Shown in pieces: positions 9,874 to 23,150 of a DNA stretch of 64,000 nt. Position 1 is the first letter of the stretch. Each line of letters starts with the position of its first letter. The translations under genes and the position numbers were made by a program. Source of the DNA: Symsagittifera roscoffensis. Lineage: Eukaryota > Xenacoelomorpha > Acoela > Convolutidae. The notes below the pieces were generated by a model. That model was not told the DNA's origin, ran no database searches, and was given only the letters and a program-made list of their open reading frames with translations. The stretch lies in the NCBI RefSeq assembly GCF_963678635.1, contig NC_087062.1, forward strand, positions 96,279,705-96,343,704, in the 5' to 3' direction.

Positions 9874-9895
9874 CTAAAAAAATAAAAACGTCTTA
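9874..9895 (-). promoter_or_regulatory. 3' splice acceptor of the GPCR terminal exon
   Basis: Read on the minus strand, a T-rich tract (gtttttatttttttag) ends in AG at 9875-9874, immediately before the exon base at 9873. The reading frame is open across the junction and receptor homology begins within about five codons. Together these support a genuine intron boundary. Confidence 0.8.
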
Positions 9896-10219
9896 TTTAA
9901 AAGCAGTTTTCTCCGTCGCATAGAAAGGCCTTATCCTAAAAGAAATTCTCTCAATCGCTGCTCAAAGAGAAACATGTGAGCAGCACAGGCAGAACCAGGC
10001 GCACTCAAATTGAAGACATCGCTTTTGAGATACCATTTTCAACTAGAGCTTAAAACCACTTGCAATATATCACAAACATGGTATTGCAAGAAAGCCTAAG
10101 ACACGGGCGAAGCCCATTGAGTTGAGCGAAAAACATTAGACAAATGTCAAAAATAACATCTAACAAAAATTTGGTACCTTTGATTCGAATTCATGCCATT
10201 TTGAGGATAAAATAGGTAA
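9896..10219. other. Intron or upstream flank, no repeat recognised
   Basis: AT-rich sequence between the GPCR acceptor and the first recognisable satellite remnants. No receptor exon for TM1-TM3 is visible on the minus strand. Confidence 0.45.
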
Positions 10220-10760
10220 AAAGAATGGTCAGATAAAAACTAATCAACGCTGAACACTATGGGTAGTTAAGATATTCTGGAACAATTCCACTCAAACGAA
10301 ACTTTCTTCAACATTATGACAAAAAAATACGCTGGGACAGGCAGAATCAAGTAACTTTAAGACTGCATGCAATTTCGTCGGCAACCAAATAAACGAACAA
10401 TATATCAAATAAAAACCAATTACACAAATAGAAACATCAAAAGGTTATTCAAGAAAAATTATTCAAAATTTGAGGCTAATGTCATATTTTTTCCATTCCA
10501 AGGCAAAAAAAAACACTTCAAGAACTAGAAAAAAAATGATAGCCAGGTTTTTTTTAAAAAAATCTTGAAATAAGTTGTGCCCCTTAAGTGAGCTGATATT
10601 ACTCAACTTCAACGCAAAATATTTCATCACTGTCGTGGTCACTGTGACTCACAAAAAAGCGCTCGAACAATTTCATTCAATAAGTCTTAATACTGAAGGC
10701 AACTTTAGCGGTGAACAAAAATTCAGAAACTCATAGCCATAAGTCACATAATTCAACCTA
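10220..10760 (+). repeat. Left edge of the satellite: decayed monomers
   Basis: Diverged monomers can still be followed by their landmarks: ggtcagataaaaactaatca near 10226, aattccactcaaacgaaact near 10285, gcgctcgaacaatttcattc near 10660, and caaagggttaatcaag near 10769. They are far less alike than monomers inside the array. This is the edge decay typical of tandem arrays homogenised by unequal exchange. Confidence 0.7.
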
Positions 10761-10933
10761 AAAAAAACAAAGGGTTAATCAAGACAGAACATAATTATAT
10801 TCCTTCAATCCACTCCGAAATGCAAAAATCTTGTCACTCGGAGAACTCAACCAATGGAGATGGAAACGTTCCAGTTGGAAAAAACTTGAAAACAAGATAG
10901 TCAGTTGGAGTTAATCAATATGAAATAGTTTAC

Positions 10934-10951
10934 GCAGCTTAGGCTAGCTGC
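10934..10951. repeat. Hairpin box of the satellite monomer (example copy)
   Basis: GCAGCT-TAGGCT-AGCTGC: perfect 6-bp arms with a 6-nt loop. This is the most conserved landmark of full-length monomers and is deleted in truncated ones. Other copies carry changed arms that still pair, for example GCAGTT/AACTGC at 41660-41677 and GCAGTTT/AAACTGC at 25903-25920. Confidence 0.75.
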
Positions 10952-11035
10952 AACTACTCCACTCGAACGCAAATTACCTCATCATTATAACAAATAAGGA
11001 ATCGAAAGAACAATTTGACTTAAGTAGCCCTACTA

Positions 11036-11046
11036 GAAGCAGCTTC
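11036..11046. repeat. GAAGCAGCTTC dyad of B monomers (example copy)
   Basis: The sequence GAAGC-A-GCTTC is a perfect 5-bp dyad around one base. It lies in most B monomers across the array, just before an A-run, and is absent from A and C monomers. A minority read AAAAGCAGCTTC or AAAACAGCTTC, which weakens the left arm. It is a plausible protein-binding site, but nothing in the sequence proves this. Confidence 0.6.
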
Positions 11047-11114
11047 GGCGAAAAAAAAATCAAAACAAAACAAAGCCATAAATCACACAAAACAACTAAA
11101 TATAAACCAAAGGG

Positions 11115-11122
11115 TTGATCAA
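11115..11122. repeat. TTGATCAA palindrome shared by all monomer classes (example copy)
   Basis: An 8-bp perfect palindrome sits at the same relative position in A, B, C and truncated monomers throughout the array. It is one of few words common to all classes. Occasional losses read TTGATAAG or TTGATCAG. Confidence 0.6.
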
Positions 11123-12849
11123 GATAACACCCTTAACCGATTGCATTCAATCCTGCGCCTACTCCACTCAAACGCAAATTACTTCATTATTCTAACTTAA
11201 AAGAAATCGCCTCATTTAAATCAAGTAGCCTTAAGACTGAACAAAAAACTCAAAACTAACACAAATCAAAAAATCACATACATCAAGGAAATAAAAACCA
11301 AAGGGTTGGTCAAGACCAAACATTTGTACACCCTTTACCGATAGCATTCAATCCAATCATGATGAAAACCTGCCAAGTGGAAAAAACTTGAAAAAAAAAT
11401 AGTCAGATAGAAGTTAATCATTATAAAATAGTTTACGCAGCTTAGGCTAATTGCAACTACTCCACTCAAACGCAAATTACTTCATCATTATAACAAATAA
11501 GGAACCGCTCGAACTATTTTAAGTAAGTATCCCTACTAGAAGCAGCTTCGGTAAAAAAAAAATCAAAACAAAATCAAAGCGATAAATGACATACATCGAC
11601 AAAAAAAAGAACGAAGGATTGATCAAGAAAAACATTTGTACACCATTAACCTATTGCATTCAAGTCAATCAAGATGGAAATCTGCCACTTGGAACAAATT
11701 TGACAAAAAAAAGATACTCAGATAGAAATTGATCATTATGAAATAGTTTACGCAGCTTAGGCGAACTGCAACTACTCCACTCAAACGCAAATTACTTCAT
11801 CAATCTAACTTGAAAGAAATCGAATCATTCAAATCAAAACAAAAATGAAAACAAAACAAAGCCATAAATCACATAAAACAACTAAATATAAACCAAAGGA
11901 TTGATCAAGAGAAAATAATTGAACACCCTTAACCGATTGCATTCAATCCTGCCACTACTCCACAAAAACGCAAATTACTTCATTATTCTAACTTAAAAGA
12001 AATCGCATCATTTAAATCAAGTAGCCTAAAGACTAAACAAAAAACTCAAAACAAACGCAAAGCAAAAAATCACATACATCAACGAAATAAAAAAACAGGG
12101 TTGATCAAGACAAAACATTCGTACACCCTTTACCGATTGCATTCAATCCAATCAAGATGGAAACCTGCCAGTTGGAACAGACTTGACAAAAAAGATACTC
12201 AGATAGAAGTTGATCATTATGAAATAGTTTACGCAGCTTAGGCGAACTGCAACTCCTCCACTCAAACGCAAATTACTTCATCGTTCTAACTTAAAAGATA
12301 TCGAATCATTTAAATCAAGTAGCCTTAATGCTGAACAAAAACTCAAAACAAACACAAAGCAATAAATCACATACATCAACGAAATAAAAAAACAGGGTTG
12401 ATCAAGACAAAACATTCGTACACCCTTTACCGATTGCATTCAATCCAATCAAGATGGAAACCTGCCAGTTGGAACAGACTTGACAAAAAAGATACTCAGA
12501 TAGAAGTTGATCATTATGAAATAGTTTACGCAGCTTAGGCTAGATGCAATTACTCCACCCAAACGCAAATTACTTCATCATTCTATCTTAAAAGAAATCG
12601 CATCAATTAAATCAAGTAGCCTTAAGACTGAGCAAAAACTCAAAACAAACATAAAAAAAATAAATCACACACATCAACGAAATAAATAGTCAAAAGGTTG
12701 ATAAGACAGAACATTTGCACACCCTTTACCGATTGCATTGAACCCAAGGAAGATGGATATCTGACACTTGGGAAAAACTTGAAAAAAATGATAGTCAGAT
12801 AGAAGTTAATCATTATGAAATAGTTCACGCAGCTTAGGCTAGCTGCAGC

Positions 12850-15800
12850 TACTCCACTCGAACGCAAATTACCTCATCATTATAACAAATAAAAAATCGC
12901 TCGAACAGTTTGACTTAAGTAGCCCTACTAGAAGCAGCTTCGGTAAAAAAATCAAAACAAAATCAAAGCGATAAATGACATACATCGACGAAAAAAGAAC
13001 GAAGGATTGATCAAGAAAAACATTTGTACACCATTAACCTATTGCATTCAAGGCAATCAAGATGGAAATCTGCCACTTGGAAAAAACTTGACAAAAATGA
13101 TACTCAGATAAAAGTTTATCATTATGAAATAGTTTACGCAGCTTAGGCTAGCTGCAACTACTCCACTCAAACGCAAATTACTTCATCATTATAACAAATA
13201 AGGAACCGCTCGATCATTTTTAATTTAACATCCCTACTAGAAGCAGCTTCGGTAAAAAAATCAAAACAAAATTAAAGCGATAAATGACATACATCGACAA
13301 AAAAAGAACGAAGGATTGATCAAGAAAAACATTTGTACACCATTAACCTCTTGCATTCAAGTCAATCAAGATGGAAATCTGCCACTTGGAACAAATTTGA
13401 CAAAAAAAGATACTCAGATAGAAATTAATCATTATGAAATAGTTTACGCAGCTTAGGCGAACTGCAACTACTCCACTCAAACGCAAATTACTTCATCAAT
13501 CTAACTTGAAAGAAATCGAATCATTCAAATCAAAACAAAAATGAAAACAAAACAAAGCCATAAATCCCATAAAACAACTAAATATAAACAAAAGGGTTGA
13601 TCAAGAGAAAATAATTGAACACCCTTAACCGATTGCATTCAATCCTGCGACTACTCCACTAAAACGCAAAATACTTCATTATTCTAACTTAAAAGAAATC
13701 GCATAATTTAAATCAAGTAGCCTTAAGACTGAACAAAAAACTCAAAACAAACACAAAGCAATAAATCACATACATCAACGAAAAAAACCAAAGGGTTGAT
13801 CAAGACAAAACATTCGTACACCCTTTACCGATTGCATTCAATACAATCAAGATGGAAACCTGCCAGTTGCAAAAAACTTGAAAAAAAATGAAAGATGAAA
13901 GTCAGAGGAACCGCTCGAACAATCTGACTTAGGTAGCCCTACTAGAAGCAGCTTCGGTAAAAAAAATCAAAACAAAATCAAAGCGATAAATGACATACAT
14001 CGACGAAAAGAGAACGAAGGATTGATCAAGAAAAACATTTGTACACCATTAACCTATTGCATTCAAGGAAATCAAGATGGAAATCTGCCACTTGGAAAAA
14101 ACTTGACAAAAATGATACTCAGATAAAAGTTTATCATTATGAAATAGTTTACGCAGCTTAGGCTAGCTGCAACTACTTCACTCAAACGCAAATTACTTCA
14201 TCATTATAACAAATAAGGAACCGCTCGAACATTTTAAATTAAGTATCCCTACTAGAAGCAGCTTCGGTAAAAAAATCAAAACAAAATTAAAGCGATAAAT
14301 GACATACATCGACAAAAAAAGAACGAAGGATTGATCAAGAAAAACATTTGTACACCATTAACCTATTGCATTCAAGTCAATCAAGATGGAAATCTGCCAC
14401 TTGGAAAAAACTTGACAAAAATGATACTCAGATAAAAGTTTATCATTATGAAATAGTTTACGCAGCTTAGGCTAGCTGCAACTACTCCACTCAAACGCAA
14501 ATTACCTCATCATTATAACAAATAAAAAATCGCTCGAACAGTTTGACTTAAGTAGCCCTACTAGAAGCAGCTTCGGTAAAAAAAATCAAAACAAAATCAA
14601 AGCGATAAATGACATACATCGACGAAAAAAGAACGAAGGATTGATCAAGAAAAACATTTGTACACCATTAACCTATTGCATTCAAGGCAATCAAGATGGA
14701 AATCTGCCACTTGGAAAAAACTTGACAAAAATGATACTCAGATAAAAGTTTATCATTATGAAATAGTTTACGCAGCTTAGGCTAGCTGCAACTACTCCAC
14801 TCAAACGCAAATTACTTCATCATTATAACAAATAAGGAACCGCTCGATCATTTTTAATTTAACATCCCTACTAGAAGCAGCTTCGGTAAAAAAATCAAAA
14901 CAAAATTAAAGCGATAAATGACATACATCGACAAAAAAAGAACGAAGGATTGATCAAGAAAAACATTTGTACACCATTAACCTCTTGCATTCAAGTCAAT
15001 CAAGATGGAAATCTGCCACTTGGAACAAATTTGACAAAAAAAGATACTCAGATAGAAATTAATCATTATGAAATAGTTTACGCAGCTTAGGCGAACTGCA
15101 ACTACTCCACTCAAACGCAAATTACTTCATCAATCTAACTTGAAAGAAATCGAATCATTCAAATCAAAACAAAAATGAAAACAAAACAAAGCCATAAATC
15201 CCATAAAACAACTAAATATAAACAAAAGGGTTGATCAAGAGAAAATAATTGAACACCCTTAACCGATTGCATTCAATCCTGCGACTACTCCACTAAAACG
15301 CAAAATACTTCATTATTCTAACTTAAAAGAAATCGCATAATTTAAATCAAGTAGCCTTAAGACTGAACAAAAAACTCAAAACAAACACAAAGCAATAAAT
15401 CACATACATCAACGAAAAAAACCAAAGGGTTGATCAAGACAAAACATTCGTACACCCTTTACCGATTGCATTCAATACAATCAAGATGGAAACCTGCCAG
15501 TTGCAAAAAACTTGAAAAAAAATGAAAGATGAAAGTCAGAGGAACCGCTCGAACAATCTGACTTAGGTAGCCCTACTAGAAGCAGCTTCGGTAAAAAAAA
15601 TCAAAACAAAATCAAAGCGATAAATGACATACATCGACGAAAAGAGAACGAAGGATTGATCAAGAAAAACATTTGTACACCATTAACCTATTGCATTCAA
15701 GGAAATCAAGATGGAAATCTGCCACTTGGAAAAAACTTGACAAAAATGATACTCAGATAAAAGTTTATCATTATGAAATAGTTTACGCAGCTTAGGCTAG

Positions 15801-18800
15801 CTGCAACTACTTCACTCAAACGCAAATTACTTCATCATTATAACAAATAAGGAACCGCTCGAACATTTTAAATTAAGTATCCCTACTAGAAGCAGCTTCG
15901 GTAAAAAAATCAAAACAAAATTAAAGCGATAAATGACATACATCGACAAAAAAAGAACGAAGGATTGATCAAGAAAAACATTTGTACACCATTAACCTAT
16001 TGCATTCAAGTCAATCAAGATGGAAATCTGCCACTTGGAAAAAACTTGACAAAAATGATACTCAGATAAAAGTTTATCATTATGAAATAGTTTACGCAGC
16101 TTAGGCTAGCTGCAACTACTCCACTCAAACGCAAATTACCTCATCATTATAACAAATAAAAAATCGCTCGAACAGTTTGACTTAAGTAGCCCTACTAGAA
16201 GCAGCTTCGGTAAAAAAAATCAAAACAAAATCAAAGCGATAAATGACATACATCGACGAAAAAAGAACGAAGGATTGATCAAGAAAAACATTTGTACACC
16301 ATTAACCTATTGCATTCAAGGCAATCAAGATGGAAATCTGCCACTTGGAAAAAACTTGACAAAAATGATACTCAGATAAAAGTTTATCATTATGAAATAG
16401 TTTACGCAGCTTAGGCTAGCTGCAACTACTCCACTCAAACGCAAATTACTTCATCATTATAACAAATAAGGAACCGCTCGATCATTTTTAATTTAACATC
16501 CCTACTAGAAGCAGCTTCGGTAAAAAAATCAAAACAAAATTAAAGCGATAAATGACATACATCGACAAAAAAAGAACGAAGGATTGATCAAGAAAAACAT
16601 TTGTACACCATTAACCTCTTGCATTCAAGTCAATCAAGATGGAAATCTGCCACTTGGAACAAATTTGACAAAAAAAGATACTCAGATAGAAATTAATCAT
16701 TATGAAATAGTTTACGCAGCTTAGGCGAACTGCAACTACTCCACTCAAACGCAAATAACTTCATCAATCTAACTTGAAAGAAATCGAATCATTCAAATCA
16801 AAACAAAAATGAAAACAAAACAAAGCCATAAATCCCATAAAACAACTAAATATAAACAAAAGGGTTGATCAAGAGAAAATAATTGAACACCCTTAACCGA
16901 TTGCATTCAATCCTGCGACTACTCCACTAAAACGCAAAATACTTCATTATTCTAACTTAAAAGAAATCGCATAATTTAAATCAAGTAGCCTTAAGACTGA
17001 ACAAAAAACTCAAAACAAACACAAAGCAATAAATCACATACATCAACGAAAAAAACCAAAGGGTTGATCAAGACAAAACATTCGTACACCCTTTACCGAT
17101 TGCATTCAATACAATCAAGATGGAAACCTGCCAGTTGCAAAAAACTTGAAAAAAAATGAAAGATGAAAGTCAGAGGAACCGCTCGAACAATCTGACTTAG
17201 GTAGCCCTACTAGAAGCAGCTTCGGTAAAAAAAATCAAAACAAAATCAAAGCGATAAATGACATACATCGACGAAAAGAGAACGAAGGATTGATCAAGAA
17301 AAACATTTGTACACCATTAACCTATTGCATTCAAGGAAATCAAGATGGAAATCTGCCACTTGGAAAAAACTTGACAAAAATGATACTCAGATAAAAGTTT
17401 ATCATTATGAAATAGTTTACGCAGCTTAGGCTAGCTGCAACTACTTCACTCAAACGCAAATTACTTCATCATTATAACAAATAAGGAACCGCTCGAACAT
17501 TTTAAATTAAGTATCCCTACTAGAAGCAGCTTCGGTAAAAAAATCAAAACAAAATTAAAGCGATAAATGACATACATCGACAAAAAAAGAACGAAGGATT
17601 GATCAAGAAAAACATTTGTACACCATTAACCTCTTGCATTCAAGTCAATCAAGATGGAAATCTGCCACTTGGAACAAATTTGACAAAAAAAGATACTCAG
17701 ATAGAAATTAATCATTATGAAATAGTTTACGCAGCTTAGGCGAACTGCAACTACTCCACTCAAACGCAAATTACTTCATCAATCTAACTTGAAAGAAATC
17801 GAATCATTCAAATCAAAACAAAAATGAAAACAAAACAAAGCCATAAATCCCATAAAACAACTAAATATAAACAAAAGGGTTGATCAAGAGAAAATAATTG
17901 AACACCCTTAACCGATTGCATTCAATCCTGCGACTACTCCACTAAAACGCAAAATACTTCATTATTCTAACTTAAAAGAAATCGCATAATTTAAATCAAG
18001 TAGCCTTAAGACTGAACAAAAAACTCAAAACAAACACAAAGCAATAAATCACATACATCAACGAAAAAAACCAAAGGGTTGATCAAGACAAAACATTCGT
18101 ACACCCTTTACCGATTGCATTCAATACAATCAAGATGGAAACCTGCCAGTTGCAAAAAACTTGAAAAAAAATGAAAGATGAAAGTCAGAGGAACCGCTCG
18201 AACAATCTGACTTAGGTAGCCCTACTAGAAGCAGCTTCGGTAAAAAAAATCAAAACAAAATCAAAGCGATAAATGACATACATCGACGAAAAGAGAACGA
18301 AGGATTGATCAAGAAAAACATTTGTACACCATTAACCTATTGCATTCAAGGAAATCAAGATGGAAATCTGCCACTTGGAAAAAACTTGACAAAAATGATA
18401 CTCAGATAAAAGTTTATCATTATGAAATAGTTTACGCAGCTTAGGCTAGCTGCAACTACTTCACTCAAACGCAAATTACTTCATCATTATAACAAATAAG
18501 GAACCGCTCGAACATTTTAAATTAAGTATCCCTACTAGAAGCAGCTTCGGTAAAAAAATCAAAACAAAATTAAAGCGATAAATGACATACATCGACAAAA
18601 AAAGAACGAAGGATTGATCAAGAAAAACATTTGTACACCATTAACCTATTGCATTCAAGTCAATCAAGATGGAAATCTGCCACTTGGAAAAAACTTGACA
18701 AAAATGATACTCAGATAAAAGTTTATCATTATGAAATAGTTTACGCAGCTTAGGCTAGCTGCAACTACTCCACTCAAACGCAAATTACTTCATCATTATA

Positions 18801-18810
18801 ACATATAAGG
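12850..18810 (+). repeat. Array zone 2: 1,634-bp higher-order repeat
   Basis: Private markers recur at exactly 1,634 bp. The variant GGAACCGCTCGATCATTTTT starts at 13202, 14836 and 16470. The junction GTCAGAGGAACCGCTCGAAC starts at 13901, 15535 and 17169. A further copy of that junction at 18184 is only 1,015 bp on, so that unit has lost 619 bp, equal to two monomers. Each unit holds several B monomers, a B-to-A transition, one truncated A and one A. Copies look almost identical; one visible difference is AAATTACTTC against AAATAACTTC near 16754. Confidence 0.92.
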
Positions 18811-21300
18811 AACCGCTCGATCATTTTTAATTAAACATCCCTACTAGAAGCAGCTTCGGTAAAAAAAATCATAACAAAATTAAAGCGATTAATGACATAC
18901 ATCGACAAAAAAAGAACGAAGGATTGATCAAGAAAAACATTTGTACACCATTAACCTCTTGCATTCAAGTCAATCAAGATGGAAATCTGCCACTTGGAAC
19001 AAATTTGACAAAAAAAGATACTCAGATAGAAATTGATCATTATGAAATAGTTTACGCAGCTTAGGCGAACTGCAACTACTCCACTCAAACGCAAATTACT
19101 TCATCAACCTAACTTGAAAGAAATCGAATCATTCAAATCAAAACAAAAATGAAAACAAAACAAAGCCATAAATCCCATAAAACAACTAAATATAAACAAA
19201 AGGGTTGATCAAGAGAAAATAATTGAACACCCTTAACCGATTGCATTCAATCCTGCGACTACTCCACTAAAACGCAAATTACTTCAATATTCTAACTTAA
19301 AAGAAATCGCATCATTTAAATCAAGTAGCCTTAAGACTGAACAAAAAACTCAAAACAAACACGAAGCAATAAATCACATACATCAACGAAATAAAAAAAC
19401 AGGGTTGATCAAGACAAAACATTCGTACACCCTTTACCGATTGCATTCAATCCAATCAAGATGGAAACCTGCCAGTTGGAACAGACTTGACAAAAAAGAT
19501 ACTCAGATAGAAGTTGATCATTATGAAATAGTTTACGCAGCTTAGGCGAACTGCAACTCCTCCACTCAAACGCAAATTACTTCATCGTTCTAACTTAAAA
19601 GATATCGAATCATTTAAATCAAGTAGCCTTAATGCTGAACAAAAACTCAAAACAAACACAAAGCAATAAATCACATACATCAACGAAATAAAAAAACAGG
19701 GTTGATCAAGACAAAACATTCGTACACCCTTTACCGATTGCATTCAATCCAATCAAGATGGAAACCTGCCAGTTGGAACAGACTTGACAAAAAAGATACT
19801 CAGATAGAAGTTGATCATTATGAAATAGTTTACGCAGCTTAGGCGAACTGCAACTCCTCCACTCAAACGCAAATTACTTCATCGTTCTAACTTAAAAGAT
19901 ATCGAATCATTTAAATCAAGTAGCCTTAATGCTGAACAAAAACTCAAAACAAACGCAAAGCAAAAAATCACATACATCAACGAAATAAAAAAACAGGGTT
20001 GAGCAAGACAAAACATTCGTACACCCTTTACCGATTGCATTCAAAACAATCAAGATGGAAACCTGCCAGTTGCAAAAAACTTGAAAAAAAATGAAAGTCA
20101 GAGGAACCGCTCGAACAATCTGTCTTAGGTAGTCCTACTAGAAGCAGCTTCGGTAAAAAAAAATCAAAACAAAATCAAAGCGATAAATGACATACATCGA
20201 CGAAAAGAGAACGAAGGATTGATCAAGAAAAACATTTGTACACCATTAACCTATTGCATTCAAGGAAATCAAGATGGAAATCTACCACTTGGAAAAAACT
20301 TGACAAAAATGATACTCAGATAAAAGTTTATCATTATGAAATAGTTTACGCAGCTTGGGCTAGCTGCAACTACTCCACTCAAACGCAAATTACTTCATCA
20401 TTATAACAAATAAGGAACCGCTCGAACATTTTTAATTAAGTATCCTTACTAGAAGCAGCTTCGGTAAAAAAATCAAAACAAAATTAAAGCGATAAATGAC
20501 ATACATCGACAAAAAAAGAACGAAGGATTGATCAAGAAAAACATTTGTACACCATTAACCTATTGCATTCAAGTCAATCAAGATGGAAATCTGCCACTTG
20601 GAACAAATTTGACAAAAAAAGATACTCAGATAGAAATTGATCATTATGAAATAGTTTACGCAGCTTAGGCGAACTGCAACTACTCCACTCAAACGCAAAT
20701 TACTTCATCAATCTAACTTGAAAGAAATCGAATCAATCAAATCAAAACAAAAATGAAAACAAAACAAAGCCATAAATCCCATAAAACAACTAAAAATAAA
20801 CCAAAGGTTTGATCAAGAGAAAATAATTGAACACCCTTAACCGATTGCATTCAATCCAGCGACTACTCCACTAAAACGCAAATTACTTCATTATTCCAAC
20901 TTAAAAGAAATCGAATCATTTAAATCAAGTAGCCTTAATGCTGAACAAAAACTCAAAACAAACACAAAGCAATAAATCACATACATCAACGAAAAAAACC
21001 AAAGGATTGATCAAGACAAAACATTCGTACACCCTTTACCGATTGCATTCAATACAATCAAGATGGAAACCTGCCAGTTGCAAAAAACTTGAAAAAAAAA
21101 TGAAAGTCAGAGGAACCGCTCGAACAATCTGACTTAGGCTTCGGTTAAAAAAATCAAAACAAAATCAAAGCGATAAATGACATACATCGACGAAAAAAGA
21201 ACGAAGGATTGATCAAGAAAAACATTTGTACACCATTAACCTATTGCATTCAAGGCAATCAAGATGGAAATCTGCCACTTGGAAAAAACTTGACAAAAAT
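18810..21300 (+). repeat. Array zone 3: transition after the 1,634-bp HOR
   Basis: Diverged versions of the zone 2 unit, followed by the 297-bp AAACAGGG A monomers (about 19.39, 19.69 and 19.98 kb), then B monomers and another truncated A (junction near 20857, with ATCCAGCGAC instead of ATCCTGCGAC). GTCAGAGGAACC junctions occur at 20098 and 21106. Confidence 0.8.
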
Positions 21301-23150
21301 GATACTCAGATAAAGGTTTATCATTATGAAATACTTTACGCAGCTTAGGCGAACTGCAACTACTCCACTCAAACGGAAATACTTCATTATTCTAACTTAA
21401 AAGAAATCGCATCATTTAAATCAAGTAGCCTTAAGACTGAACAAAAACTCAAAACAAACACAAAGCAAAAAATCACATACATCAACGAAATAAAAAACTA
21501 AAGGGTTGAGCAAGACAAGACATTCGTACACCCTTTACCGATTGTATTCAATCCAATCAAAATGGAAACCTACCAGTTGGAAAAAAACTTGAAAAAAAAA
21601 GATAATCAGATAGAAGTTAATCATTAGGAAATAGTTTACGCAGCTTAGGCTAGCTGCAACTACTCCACTCTAACGCAAATTACTTCATCATTATAACAAA
21701 TGAGGAACCGCTCGAACAATTTGACTTAAGTAGCACTACTAAAAACAGCTTCGGCAAAAAAATCAAAACAAGATCAAAGCGATAAAGGGCATACATCGAC
21801 GAAAAAAGAATGAAGAATTGATCAAAAAAAAAACATCTGCACACCATTAATCTATTGCATTCAATGCAATCAAGATGGAAATCTGCCACTTGGAAAAAAC
21901 TTGACAAAAATGATACTCAGATAAAAGTTTATCATTAGGAAATAGTTTACGCAGCTTAGGCTAGCTGCAACTACTCCACTCTAACGCAAATTACTTCATC
22001 ATTATAACAAATGAGGAACCGCTCGAACAATTTGACTTAAGTAGCACTACTAAAAACAGCTTCGGCAAAAAGGTCAAAACAAGATCAAAGCGATAAAGGA
22101 CATACATCGACGAAAAAAGAATGAAGAATTGATCAAAAAAAAACATCTGCACACCATTAATCTATTGCATTCAAGGCAATCAAGGTGGAAATCTGCCACT
22201 TGGAAAAAACTTGACAAAAATGATACTCAGATAAAGGTTTATCATTATGAAATACTTTACGCAGCTTAGGCGAACTGCAACTACTCCACTCAAACGGAAA
22301 TACTTCATTATTCTAACTTAAAAGAAATCGCATCATTTAAATCAAGTAGCCTTAAGACTGAACAAAAACTCAAAACAAACACAAAGCAAAAAATCACATA
22401 CATCAACGAAATAAAAAACCAAAGGGTTGAGCAAGACAAGACATTCGTACACCCTTTACCGATTGTATTCAATCCAATCAAAATGGAAACCTACCAGTTG
22501 GAAAAAAACTTGAAAAAAAAAGATAATCAGATAGAAGTTAATCATTAGGAAATAGTTTACGCAGCTTAGGCTAGCTGCAACTACTCCACTCTAACGCAAA
22601 TTACTTCATCATTATAACAAATGAGGAACCGCTCGAACAATTTGACTTAAGTAGCACTACTAAAAACAGCTTCGGCAAAAAAATCAAAACAAGATCAAAG
22701 CGATAAAGGACATACATCGACGAAAAAAGAATGAAGAATTGATCAAAAAAAAACATCTGCACACCATTAATCTATTGCATTCAAGGCAATCAAGATGGAA
22801 ATCTGCCACTTGGAAAAAACTTGACAAAAATGATACTCAGATAAAAGTTTATCATTAGGAAATAGTTTACGCAGCTTAGGCTAGCTGCAACTACTCCACT
22901 CTAACGCAAATTACTTCATCATTATAACAAATGAGGAACCGCTCGAACAATTTGACTTAAGTAGCACTACTAAAAACAGCTTCGGCAAAAAAATCAAAAC
23001 AAGATCAAAGCGATAAAGGACATACATCGACGAAAAAAGAATGAAGAATTGATCAAAAAAAACATCTGCACACCATTAATCTATTGCATTCAAGGCAATC
23101 AAGATGGAAATCTGCCACTTGGAAAAACTTGACAAAAAATGATACTCAGA
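21300..23150 (+). repeat. Array zone 4: 921-bp higher-order repeat
   Basis: B monomers with the private marker TGAGGAACCG and AGCACTACTAAAAACAGC start at 21701, 22012, 22622 and 22932. Alternating gaps of 311, 610 and 310 bp show a three-monomer unit of 921 bp (B, B, A) present about twice. Confidence 0.85.

Larger units (their letters stand above)
10761..12850 (+). repeat. Array zone 1: mixed A, B and truncated monomers
   Basis: Interspersed A and B monomers with truncated copies (junctions near 11152 and 11950). Two consecutive 297-bp A monomers carry the private variants AAAAAACAGGGTTGATC and GGAACAGACTTGAC (near 12090-12490). The same variants return at 19.39-19.8 kb on the far side of zone 2. 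Confidence 0.8.
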
